DNA of 55,695 bases from Deltaproteobacteria bacterium Ga0077550 (GTDB lineage Bacteria; Myxococcota_A; Polyangia; Nannocystales; Nannocystaceae): contig LNFB01000290.1 of assembly GCA_001464385.1 (NCBI GenBank), positions 1-55,695 of the forward strand, written 5' to 3'. A program made the position numbers and the translations under genes. Below the pieces are notes generated by a model. That model worked only from the letters and a program-made list of their open reading frames with translations. It was not told the DNA's origin and searched no databases. This document shows, in pieces, positions 8,449 to 15,926 of this stretch (position 1 is its first letter; each line of letters starts with the position of its first letter).

Positions 8449-8649
8449 GTTTGCCGCACGGGCGCGCGCGAGGCAAGTCCCCGCCGCAGGTGGCTGGCAG
8501 GTCGCCCCGGCCCCTCGCGCCAGGGTTGCGCCCGGCGCCGCTCGGATGGTTCGGCGGGGGCCTGCGCGGGCCGCCCTCGGGCACCCGACCCGGACGGGCT
8601 CACCCGCGGGCCGACGCCCGTGCGCGGCCGGCCGCGTGCGCGTCCGGCC
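8449..8649. other. Intergenic region with a perfect GC palindrome
   Basis: 200 bp between two minus-strand genes. It should hold the promoter of the gene at 7666 and the end of the lipoprotein transcript. A perfect 14-bp palindrome, CGCGGCCGGCCGCG, lies at 8623-8636, within 30 bp of the lipoprotein stop. It has no loop or T run, so a terminator role is uncertain. No reading frame with believable codon use is visible. Confidence 0.4.
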
Positions 8650-11160
8650 TCAGTTGATGTTGAGCGTGAAGTTGCCGGTGTCCCCGCTGTACCCGCTGAC
8701 GACGAAGACCACCGTCTGGTCGGCGGCCAGGTTCACGTTGACCGCGGACTGCAGGCCGATCGAGTCGTCGTTGCAGGCGAGCTCGTCGCCGCCGCACGCC
8801 GCGTCCTGGACGTAGAGCACCGTGTCGTAGTCGGATCCGCCCAGATCGATCGTGTAGGCCCCCGCGGCAGGCGCGGTCCACTCGAAGACGTAGTCGGGCG
8901 CGGGGACGTCGACCTGGCCGCAGCCGACCATCGACAGTTTGTCGACCGCGCCGATGGTGGTGCCGTCGATGCTCTCGGGCAGGTTGCTGTCGAGATCCTC
9001 GTCGGGGCAGTCGACGAAGTCGATCTCGAGGTCGTAGCTGCCCGACTGGGTGCCGCCGTCGACCGCGACCATGACGGTCTGACCGTCGACCAGGCTGACC
9101 GCGACCTGCGACTGCGGCGTGAACGAGTAGTCGTCGTTGCACGCCAGCTCGACGCCGCCGCAGTCGCCGTCGCGGACGAACACCACGGTGTCGAAGTCCG
9201 CCGTGAGGGTGCTGAAGGTGTACAGGCCGTCCTGCGACGCGGTGAACAGGTACGTGTCGTCCGGCTGGGTGAAGCCGCCGCAGGTGCCGGCGACGGTGTT
9301 GTCGCCGTCGCTGGTGTCGCCGCTGGCACCGTTGGGCAGGGCGTCGCCGAGATCGGAGTCGGGGCACAGCCCGCCGCCGAGCTGTCCGACGTGGAGCTCG
9401 AAGGGCCCGGTGCCGCCGAAGTTGCCGTCGACGACCACCGTGACCGCCTGGCCGGCGGTGAGCTGCAGCGACAGCGCCGAGGTCGCGTCGCCCGGGTAGT
9501 TGTCGCTGCACGCGAGCTCGCTGCCGTTGCACGCCGCGCCCTCGAGCACGTAGAGCAGCGTGTCGTAGCCGCTGCCGAAGGTGTCGAAGGTGTACTCCCC
9601 ATCCGCGGGCGCGGTGAACGAGTACGCGAGGTCGGGCGACTCATCGGACGGGCCGCCCGACGAGCAGCTGGCGTGGAGCTTGTCGATCGCCAGGGCGGTG
9701 TTGCCACTGGCGTCCTGCGGCACGAGCGAGGGCAGCGCATCGTCGGGGCAGGACACCTGCTCGACGTTCAGCGCATAGGCGCCGCTGCCGTTGCCGTCGA
9801 CGGCGACGAGGACGCTCTCGCCGTCGGCGAGGCCCTGGACCACGCGCGACTGCGGCACGCCGTCGGCGAAGTCGTCGTTGCAGTCGAGCTCGGCGCCGTC
9901 GCAGCCGCCGGCCCGCAGGTAGACGACGGTGTCGAGCTCGGAGTCGAAGGTGTCGAACGAATACAGGCCGTCCTGCGGCGCCGTGAAGAGGTAGAGGTCG
10001 TCGGGAGAGAACGCCCCGCCGCACGAGCCCGACGCGGTGTTGTCGGCGCCGCTGGTGTCACCCGCCACGGTCTGGGGCACGACGTTGCCGAGATCGGTGT
10101 CGGGGCACGTGCCGCCCAGCGTGTCGATGTGGAGCTCGAACGTCCCCGAGGCGAACGAGCTGTCGACCACGACGACCACGCTCTGACCGGCGTCGAGCTC
10201 GGCCAGGACACCGTCGTAGCCGCACGCGATCTCGGCGCCATCGCACGCGCCGGCGTCGCGGACGGTCAGGATCGAGGCGAACGACGAGCCGAAGGTGTCG
10301 AAGGTGTACGTGCCGGCCTGCGGCGCGGTGAAGACGTAGCCGGCGTCGGGACCCGCCCCGCCACCGCAGGTCGAGTGATGGCTGCGATACGCGTCCTCGG
10401 TGTCGCCGGCGATGCTCGTCGGGACGGTGTCGCCGAGGTCGGCCAGCGGGCACACGAAGGATCCTTCGCGGGCGCGCAGCACGAACGGCGCCCCACCGGC
10501 GCTGATGCTGTCGACCACGATCGTGACGGTCTGCCCGGCGGCGAGATCGACGGAGAGGGCTGACTGCGCGCCGTCGCCGTCGTCGTTGCACGCCAGCTCT
10601 GGACCGCCGCACTCGCCGTCGAGCACATACAGCACCGTGTTGAGCGAGGAGCCGTGGGTGTCGAAGGTATAGACGCCGTCCTGCGGGGCGGTGAACGTGT
10701 ACTCGAGGTCGGGGCCCCCGTCGCCGCCACAGGATCCCTGGAAGTCGTCGGCCTCGCCGAAGGTGTTCTCGAGCGCGTTCGCGGGCAGCACCGCGCCGAG
10801 ATCGCCCGCGGGACATGCGGTCGCGCCACCGCCGTCACTGCTCGACGACTCCGCGTCGGCGGAGGACGAGCTCGCGTCGCCGCTCGATGTCGGCGAGGAC
10901 GACGACTCCGTCGTGGGATCGGCCGTGGTCGAGGTGTCGGCGACGGTATCGCTCGACGCACTGCTCGACGACGACGACGAGACCCCGGTCGGATCGACCG
11001 AGGTCCCGTCCGACGAGGTGTCTGCGCCGGTGCTGGTCTCCTGGGGGCTCGCGCTGGTGTCGTCCCCGCACGCGGCCGTGGCGAGGCACAGCCCACCGAG
11101 CACGCGCACACCGACAGAGACGCGAAGGAGGTGGTCGAGTCGCCCCGATGGTCGAGCCAT
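8650..11160 (-). CDS. Surface lipoprotein with six PPC-like repeats
   Basis: 836 residues from the ATG at 11160. The signal peptide ends in a lipobox with lipid cysteine C31 (LATAAC). Residues about 32-113 are a Ser/Thr/Asp-rich linker with a run of serines. Six tandem units of about 115-125 residues follow, each starting CPxxDLG-like (the first at ACPAGDLG, the last at DCPDEDLD). Each also carries a Cys-Gly-Gly, a YTFDT-type strand, an ELACNDD-type acidic loop and a GQTVxVVVDG-type strand. This is the layout of bacterial pre-peptidase C-terminal (PPC) jelly-roll domains, here without any peptidase. A role in adhesion, calcium-dependent surface structure or polymer binding is inferred. Repeat 2 has GYDG in place of CNDD. 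Confidence 0.85.
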   Translation of the reverse strand: MARPSGRLDHLLRVSVGVRVLGGLCLATAACGDDTSASPQETSTGADTSSDGTSVDPTGVSSSSSSSASSDTVADTSTTADPTTESSSSPTSSGDASSSSADAESSSSDGGGATACPAGDLGAVLPANALENTFGEADDFQGSCGGDGGPDLEYTFTAPQDGVYTFDTHGSSLNTVLYVLDGECGGPELACNDDGDGAQSALSVDLAAGQTVTIVVDSISAGGAPFVLRAREGSFVCPLADLGDTVPTSIAGDTEDAYRSHHSTCGGGAGPDAGYVFTAPQAGTYTFDTFGSSFASILTVRDAGACDGAEIACGYDGVLAELDAGQSVVVVVDSSFASGTFELHIDTLGGTCPDTDLGNVVPQTVAGDTSGADNTASGSCGGAFSPDDLYLFTAPQDGLYSFDTFDSELDTVVYLRAGGCDGAELDCNDDFADGVPQSRVVQGLADGESVLVAVDGNGSGAYALNVEQVSCPDDALPSLVPQDASGNTALAIDKLHASCSSGGPSDESPDLAYSFTAPADGEYTFDTFGSGYDTLLYVLEGAACNGSELACSDNYPGDATSALSLQLTAGQAVTVVVDGNFGGTGPFELHVGQLGGGLCPDSDLGDALPNGASGDTSDGDNTVAGTCGGFTQPDDTYLFTASQDGLYTFSTLTADFDTVVFVRDGDCGGVELACNDDYSFTPQSQVAVSLVDGQTVMVAVDGGTQSGSYDLEIDFVDCPDEDLDSNLPESIDGTTIGAVDKLSMVGCGQVDVPAPDYVFEWTAPAAGAYTIDLGGSDYDTVLYVQDAACGGDELACNDDSIGLQSAVNVNLAADQTVVFVVSGYSGDTGNFTLNIN

Positions 11161-11169
11161 TGGGGCGAG

Positions 11170-11175
11170 AGTGTA
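11170..11175 (-). promoter_or_regulatory. Putative -10 hexamer TACACT
   Basis: On the minus strand, nine bases upstream of the ATG at 11160. It lies at the edge of the next gene's stop codon region (11189), leaving almost no untranslated leader. Confidence 0.4.
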
Positions 11176-11188
11176 CGGCCGAAGCCGC

Positions 11189-12262
11189 TCAGCCGGTGCA
11201 GCAGAAGGTGAACTCACCCTGCGCAACGACGGCGCCCATCGGCTCGGGCACCGAGGTGACCGGGCACGGGGACTCGGCGCCGATCGTTCCGGCGACCGAG
11301 AGCCCGACCACGTTGGAGCACGTGTTCGTGCCGACAGTGCCGATCGGGTCGCCCTCGCAGTCGTTGCCGGCGAAGACCATGAGCTCCGCGTCGGCGCAGT
11401 TGGTGCCGGCGGTGCCGCAGGTGCAGTTGCTGCACTCGCGGGTGTCCTCGGCGCCGCTCCAGTACAGGCTCTTGTTGGCGTACTCGCCCGCGGGGCACTC
11501 GTGGTCGCCCTGCTTGTACATGCACCACGTGTCTTCGAAGCCGGCGGGCTGCGCGGGCAGGCAGACGCCGCCGTCGCCACAGGCGAGCGCGTTCTCGGGG
11601 ACGCGGCAGGTACGGATCGTCGCGTCCCACGGCACCGGCGGGATCTCTTCGATCTCGGTCTCGTCGCAGCTGCCGACGCCATAGCCGTAGGAGCTGAGGC
11701 GCAGCGAGCCGGGCGCCGACACGTTGCTGCAGTTCGCGCTGACGGCGACGCTGCTGAGCCAGTTCGAGCAGTTCGGCAGCGAGTACGACGTCATGCTGAG
11801 GTTGCAGTTCGGCGCCATCTGCAGCTCGCACGTGCAGTCGCAGATCGCCGGACCGGGATCCTCGAAGCCGTCGAGCAACGTCGGGCCCGCGTTCGGGTAC
11901 TCCGGCGTGCAGCTCGGGAGCTCCGCGTCCGGGGGCAGTCGGGCGATGACGGTCGGACCGAACCAACCATCCTCGACCGGCGCGCCACAGGTGCCGCCGC
12001 CACACGCCGGATCACCGGACTCGCTGGAATCGACCGCGGTGGTGAGCGAGGTCTCCGTGGGCGACGTCGACGTCCCCTGGGTCCCGCTCGTGTCTGCGGT
12101 CGTGGTGGTCGGATCGGTTGCGGTGCCGCTCGACGTCGCGGGCTCGGTCGTCGCGTCGGTCGCCGTCGGGTCGACGGCGGGCGACTTGGACTCGCAGCCC
12201 GGCAAGAAGGCGAGGGCACCGGTGAAGAACGGAAGGGTTTGGATCAAGAAGCCATCGCGCAT
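11189..12262 (-). CDS. Cysteine-rich lipoprotein
   Basis: 357 residues. The signal peptide ends LAFLPGC, giving lipid cysteine C23. Residues about 24-85 form a Thr/Ser/Asp-rich linker. The remaining 270 residues carry 24 cysteines in no recognised pattern (CDCTCELQ, CSNCTCGTAG, CGDGGVCLP), consistent with a disulfide-stabilised extracellular domain. Such proteins are abundant in Nannocystaceae and generally uncharacterised. An even cysteine count in the mature domain fits complete pairing. No enzymatic motif is seen. It lies 28 bp upstream of the PPC-repeat lipoprotein on the same strand, so the pair may be co-expressed, although each also has its own possible promoter. Confidence 0.8.
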   Translation of the reverse strand: MRDGFLIQTLPFFTGALAFLPGCESKSPAVDPTATDATTEPATSSGTATDPTTTTADTSGTQGTSTSPTETSLTTAVDSSESGDPACGGGTCGAPVEDGWFGPTVIARLPPDAELPSCTPEYPNAGPTLLDGFEDPGPAICDCTCELQMAPNCNLSMTSYSLPNCSNWLSSVAVSANCSNVSAPGSLRLSSYGYGVGSCDETEIEEIPPVPWDATIRTCRVPENALACGDGGVCLPAQPAGFEDTWCMYKQGDHECPAGEYANKSLYWSGAEDTRECSNCTCGTAGTNCADAELMVFAGNDCEGDPIGTVGTNTCSNVVGLSVAGTIGAESPCPVTSVPEPMGAVVAQGEFTFCCTG

Positions 12263-12544
12263 GGGTCACCGCGGTCGTTGCCGACCGTCCACGTCCGGCA
12301 CGATAGCCGAGTTGCGCTCCGTTCGACAGTGCCCGACGCATCCGCGGGGGTCGAGGTCGACGGCGGGGCCGCGGCGCCCGACTCGCACCGACGCCGTGCG
12401 TTGCGTCGCGTCTCGTCGCGCGACGTCTCCGCCGACGCGCGATTTGGGAGGTCGTGGCTGGGCATCGCACACCGGCCCCCGCGACTCGCTGTCGCGGTCC
12501 TACCAAGCAATGGGGAAGGGCGGCCCGCGTTCATCCATCCGCGA
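12263..12544. other. Intergenic region upstream of the cysteine-rich lipoprotein
   Basis: 282 bp between two minus-strand lipoprotein genes. Apart from the hairpin at 12479-12497 I see no feature and no reading frame with normal codon use. It must contain the promoter of the gene ending at 11189, but no clear -10 hexamer stands close to its ATG. Confidence 0.4.
12479..12497 (-). terminator. Hairpin downstream of the M28 peptidase gene
   Basis: Perfect 7-bp stem CCGCGAC/GTCGCGG around a 5-base loop (TCGCT), about 48 bp past the stop of the minus-strand peptidase gene. There is no T run, as is usual for GC-rich myxobacterial termination sites. Confidence 0.4.
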
Positions 12545-13666
12545 CTAGAGGCCGGCGGCGCTCGCCGCCGCGCCCGCCGTCGCGCGGGCGACCTGCACCG
12601 CGAACGCCTCGTCGAGGTCGACGATCTCGTCGGGCCCCGCCATGCAGTGATAGTTGGGGTTCCGGAATTCGCCGCTGTCGGTCAGGAAGAGCGCGGCGTA
12701 GCCCTGATCCCAGAACGAGGCGTGGTCCGACCGCCGGAGGTCGGCGAAGAGGTCCGAGGTCTCCGTGCCGGCGGGCAGCGCCAGCAACCCCGCCCGGAGG
12801 CCGAGGCGGTCGGCCTGGGCGATGAAGTCCTCGGCGGCGGCGGCGGCCGACGCGTTGGCCATCATCGCGATGAAGTCGCCCCGGAACTCGTTGGCCTCGA
12901 TCTCGGCGTAGGCGTCGGGGAACGCGAGGTCGAGGCCGGCCGGGATCTCCTGCGACCCGGGCTCGCTCGAGGAGAAGCCGATCATGTCGAAGTTGAAATC
13001 GATCACGATGTCGGTCCCGTCCTGCGCCGCCTGGGCCGCGAAGGCCGCGGAACCGACCAGGCCGAGCTCCTCTTCGTCCCAGCAGGCGACCATCACGGTG
13101 CGGGCCAGCGGCGCCCCCGCGAGGACCCGCGCGATCTCGAGGGCGGCGGCGACCCCGGTCGCGTTGTCGTCGGCGCCGTGGCAATCGGGGATGTGGTCGT
13201 AGTGGGCCCCGAGCAGGACGATCTCCTCGGGCGCGGTCATGCCCACCCGGCGGCCGATCACGTTCACGCCGCTGCCGTACTCGTGCAGCTCGACCTCGTA
13301 GCCGTACTCGGTGAGGCGGTCGAAGCAGAGATCCTGGACGGCCTGCCAGTGGGCGCTGCCGGGGGTGCGGATGTCGGCGATGAACTCGAGGTCCGCGGCG
13401 TAGCGCTCGGTCTCGACGCAGTCGGCGACCGCGTCGGGGCTGTCGTCGCACGGATCGCCGTCGACGCCGGTCGAGCTGTCCGCGGCCGACGTGCTGGTGT
13501 CTTCGGGGCCCGTCGTCGCGGTCGACGTGGTGGGCGCAGTGTCGGTGCCTGCCGGCGGACCGCTGGACCCGGAGGTGCCGGGCGTGGCGTCAGGATCTCC
13601 GCACGCGATCACGACGAGGACGGCTATCGATGCGAGGCGGGGCGCGGTCGGGGACGGGCGGCGCAT
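12545..13666 (-). CDS. M28-family zinc aminopeptidase lipoprotein
   Basis: 373 residues from the ATG at 13666; an ATG five codons earlier would overlap the proposed -10 box. The signal peptide ends VVIAC (lipid cysteine C22), followed by a Thr/Ser/Gly linker to about residue 75. The peptidase domain has the full M28 metal set: His and Asp of GAHYDHIPD, Asp of GADDNATG, the general-base and metal Glu pair of DEEELG, Asp of NFDMIG, and His of RRSDHASFW. Two zinc ions would be bound and N-terminal residues cleaved from peptides outside the cell. Family members also include glutaminyl cyclases, but the DEEELG pair fits a peptidase. Together with the M14 enzyme it suggests scavenging of peptides from prey. 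Confidence 0.9.
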   Translation of the reverse strand: MRRPSPTAPRLASIAVLVVIACGDPDATPGTSGSSGPPAGTDTAPTTSTATTGPEDTSTSAADSSTGVDGDPCDDSPDAVADCVETERYAADLEFIADIRTPGSAHWQAVQDLCFDRLTEYGYEVELHEYGSGVNVIGRRVGMTAPEEIVLLGAHYDHIPDCHGADDNATGVAAALEIARVLAGAPLARTVMVACWDEEELGLVGSAAFAAQAAQDGTDIVIDFNFDMIGFSSSEPGSQEIPAGLDLAFPDAYAEIEANEFRGDFIAMMANASAAAAAEDFIAQADRLGLRAGLLALPAGTETSDLFADLRRSDHASFWDQGYAALFLTDSGEFRNPNYHCMAGPDEIVDLDEAFAVQVARATAGAAASAAGL

Positions 13667-13672
13667 CGGGCG

Positions 13673-13678
13673 AGGATA
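13673..13678 (-). promoter_or_regulatory. Putative -10 hexamer TATCCT
   Basis: Minus strand, six bases before the ATG at 13666. With the usual 6-7 bases from -10 box to transcription start, the mRNA would begin at the start codon. This also argues against the in-frame ATG at 13681, which lies upstream of the box. Confidence 0.45.
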
Positions 13679-13700
13679 CACCGAGCGTCGCGGGCAGGTT

Positions 13701-14768
13701 TCAGTGCGTGCGGGCCTGGGCGTCGACGAACAGCTCGACCCGGTCGTCGTCCGGGAGCCGCCGCAGCGACAGCAGCTCGCGGGTGTCGCACGCGGCGGCG
13801 ACGATCGGCGAGCTGGTGGTGAGGATCCACTGCACCTGCGGCAGCGCGACGCGCAGGGCGTGGACGATGCCCTCCTGCACCGCGGCGTCCTGGTAGAGAT
13901 CGATGTCGTCGACGGCGATGACGCCCTCGGCGGCGCGAGGGTCGGTGCCGGGGTAGGCGGCCCACAGCGTGCGGACCGACAGCGCCGCGATCGCCACCAG
14001 GTGGCGGCTGCGGGTCGGCAGCCCGTCGAACGGCATGCGGCGGTGACCGGGGCTGGCGAAGGCGGGCTCCATCGAGATCGGATCGAGGCCGAGGTACGAG
14101 AACCCCGACAGTCGGACCAGCGCGTCGACGACCTCGTGCATCGCGGCGCCGAACAGCCGCATGTCGATCGGTCCGCGCTCGCCCGCCTCGCGGCCCTGCG
14201 TCCCGGCCATCAGGGCCGCCGAGATCGCGGCGTAGGCGAGGGCCATCTTCGTGTCGCGGGTGAGGTCCGATCGCTGCGGGTCGTCGAGGTTGACCGTCGC
14301 GCGCACGTCGTAGTGCGCGACGGTGCGCGAGGGGGCGTGCACGGCCACCGGCACCCGCGAGAAGCACCGGATGGTCGGCAACGCCATGAACACGAAGCCG
14401 CCGTCCTTGGCCCGCCGATCGAACAGCGCCTGCTCGCGCCGGCGCAGCGCGAGCACGTCGTCGTCGCCGACGCGCGCCGGGGCCTGCGAGGGGGTGCTGA
14501 TGACGAGCGGGTGCGGGCGCTCGGCGTCGTCGCGACCGAGGTGCCACTCGCACGTGGCGGTCGCCGACGCGCCGAGCGTGCCGCCGAAGAGCACCGCGGC
14601 GTTGCCGGGGCGCGTCGCGGCGAGGACCGACAGCAGCACGGTCTTGCCCGCGCCACCAGCGGCGTGCACGACCGTGATCGGCCGCGGCCGGCCGTCGTCG
14701 TCGGCGAACGGCAGCTCGATCGTCCCGAACGGCGGGACCGCTTCGAGCTGCGCGCGCAGGAGGTACAT
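13701..14768 (-). CDS. RecF/OLD-like ATP-binding protein with altered active site
   Basis: 355 residues. Walker A is AAGGAGKT (36-43, K42) and Walker B is VIAVDDID (283-290). The segment LPTRSRHLVAIAAL (250-263) sits where RecF/OLD-type ABC ATPases carry their signature (usually LSxGxRQ). Two catalytic positions differ from the family norm. The glutamate after the Walker B aspartate is Asp288, and the switch histidine of the TTHSP motif is Ser (TTSSP, 317-321). There is no TOPRIM domain after the ATPase, unlike OLD nucleases, and no coiled-coil arms as in SMC proteins. Either hydrolysis is slow or the protein works as a nucleotide-dependent switch. No partner nuclease lies next to it; the neighbours are a divergent bPH2 gene and the M28 peptidase. 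Confidence 0.8.
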   Translation of the reverse strand: MYLLRAQLEAVPPFGTIELPFADDDGRPRPITVVHAAGGAGKTVLLSVLAATRPGNAAVLFGGTLGASATATCEWHLGRDDAERPHPLVISTPSQAPARVGDDDVLALRRREQALFDRRAKDGGFVFMALPTIRCFSRVPVAVHAPSRTVAHYDVRATVNLDDPQRSDLTRDTKMALAYAAISAALMAGTQGREAGERGPIDMRLFGAAMHEVVDALVRLSGFSYLGLDPISMEPAFASPGHRRMPFDGLPTRSRHLVAIAALSVRTLWAAYPGTDPRAAEGVIAVDDIDLYQDAAVQEGIVHALRVALPQVQWILTTSSPIVAAACDTRELLSLRRLPDDDRVELFVDAQARTH

Positions 14769-14776
14769 CGGGCCGG

Positions 14777-14782
14777 AGCATA
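14777..14782 (-). promoter_or_regulatory. Putative -10 hexamer TATGCT
   Basis: Minus strand, eight bases before the ATG at 14768; the same hexamer is found upstream of tolB and of the lipoprotein gene at 28916. Confidence 0.45.
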
Positions 14783-14872
14783 GCAGGGCGTCGGACGACG
14801 CCCACCCTGGCCGCGTGCCGGTCCGGCCCGCGCGAAGGGGAATGCGATCTCGCAACAAAAGGTACGGGGCGC

Positions 14873-14878
14873 TATTCT
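14873..14878 (+). promoter_or_regulatory. Putative -10 hexamer TATTCT
   Basis: Plus strand, 22 bases before the ATG at 14901, predicting a leader of about 15 bases. The short AT-richer stretch before it (CAACAAAA, 14853-14860) is unusual in this region and may be part of the promoter. Confidence 0.4.
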
Positions 14879-14900
14879 CGCCCGGCCCGGAGCCGCACGC

Positions 14901-15530
14901 ATGACGCAAGGTCCACCGAACCAGCCGAACACCACCCCCGGAGCGATGCCGCCTGCCCCCGTGCCCGCGCGCGCGCAGGCACCCGCGGGTTCGGTCGCGC
15001 AGCCCGGGAGCGAGGAGCTGATCTACTTCGGGCCGGCCAAGCACGGCGCGTACGGCTGGGACTACGCCAAGTGGGTGCTCGCGTCGATCGCCGCGGGCGT
15101 GCTCGCGACGTTGCTCGGAAGCATCGCCCTGTTCCAGAGCTGGCCGCTGTGGGTGCTGTCGTTCGTCGGGCTCCCCGGGATCCTGTGGACGTTCCTCAAG
15201 CACTCGACCACGCGCTACAAGATCACGCTGCGCCGGATCGAGTTCGAGAAGGGCATCCTCAGCAAGTCGGTCGACAGCCTCGAGCTGTGGCGCGTGCTCG
15301 ACGTGAAGTTCAGCCAGAACCTCTGGGATCGCATGCTCGGCGTCGCCCGCGTGACGGTGATGAGCACCGACCAGTCCACGCCCGAGCTCGCGCTGTACGG
15401 CCTGCCCAACGCCCGCGAGCTGTTCGAGCGCCTCCGCGACGCGGTGCAGATCGCCCGCCACAGCAACCGCCCGATGGAGCTCGTCGGCGACGGCCACTCG
15501 CTCGAGCACGTGGGTCACATCGGGCACTGA
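14901..15530 (+). CDS. Bacterial PH-domain (bPH2, YdbT-like) membrane protein
   Basis: 209 residues. A Pro/Ala/Gln-rich N-terminus (1-35) precedes two TM segments (about 55-75 and 80-97). The bPH2 domain follows: RYKITLRRIEFEKGILSKS, VDSLELWRVLDVKFSQ and RVTVMSTDQSTPELALYGL. The signature is the beta pattern in which the recognised x-R-I-x-x-x-x-G-I/L strand leads into a D-x-x-E/R-x-x-x-V-x-D strand. Single-domain members are common membrane proteins of unknown task, sometimes linked to envelope stress or phospholipid sensing. No operon partner: it has its own promoter and the next gene starts 81 bp on. Confidence 0.85.
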   Translation: MTQGPPNQPNTTPGAMPPAPVPARAQAPAGSVAQPGSEELIYFGPAKHGAYGWDYAKWVLASIAAGVLATLLGSIALFQSWPLWVLSFVGLPGILWTFLKHSTTRYKITLRRIEFEKGILSKSVDSLELWRVLDVKFSQNLWDRMLGVARVTVMSTDQSTPELALYGLPNARELFERLRDAVQIARHSNRPMELVGDGHSLEHVGHIGH

Positions 15531-15611
15531 AGTCCACGTTCGGGCCGCCCGGTGAGGCCGCCCCGGGCGCCGTGCCTTCAGCCGGCGCGGCGCCATGACG
15601 ATGGCGCGGCC

Positions 15612-15926
15612 ATGCGCCTCCCGCTCCTCGCCCTCGTGCTCGCCGCCGCCTGCGGGCGCACGGACATCGTGGTCGCCCCCGCCGGTGCCGTCGTCGAGCG
15701 CGAGCTCGAGCTCGACGATGGCGACCTCGTCTGGGTCGAGGTGCACGCCGGCGACGACGACCAGCGACGCGCCTCGTTCCTCGCCGTCCACGACGGCGTG
15801 AGCCTCGACGGCCTCGTCGACGCGATCGCTGTCGGAGAGCCGGCGCGGCTCGTGCTCGACACCACGGACGAGCCGGTGCTCGTCGTCGAGATCGACGACG
15901 CCCCGGTCGCGTTCATCTGGCGGTGA
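15612..15926 (+). CDS. Small lipoprotein
   Basis: 104 residues with a short signal peptide ending LAAAC (lipid cysteine C14). The mature 90 residues are acidic and predicted beta-rich (VVERELELDD, EPVLVVEID), with no cysteine after the lipid site and no known motif. The ATG at 15612 is chosen because earlier in-frame starts lack a signal peptide. Its last 14 bases overlap the 3' end of the convergent membrane protein gene. Confidence 0.65.
   Translation: MRLPLLALVLAAACGRTDIVVAPAGAVVERELELDDGDLVWVEVHAGDDDQRRASFLAVHDGVSLDGLVDAIAVGEPARLVLDTTDEPVLVVEIDDAPVAFIWR

Noticed and set aside
7750..10563. Very long plus-strand open frame antisense to the unknown protein and the PPC lipoprotein genes
   Set aside because: It is composed of Arg/Gly/Val/Asp runs with no domain, and exists because high-GC codons on the minus strand rarely make stop codons in this frame. 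The minus-strand proteins have lipobox and repeat structure.
10691..13822. Another frame of over 1000 codons on the plus strand across three lipoprotein genes
   Set aside because: No motif, biased Arg/Ala composition, and it crosses intergenic regions and gene boundaries of well-supported minus-strand genes.
13701..15530. A defence island formed by the OLD-like ATPase and its neighbours
   Set aside because: No TOPRIM, nuclease, helicase or toxin gene is nearby, the flanking genes are ordinary envelope genes, and base composition is uniform, so nothing marks an island.
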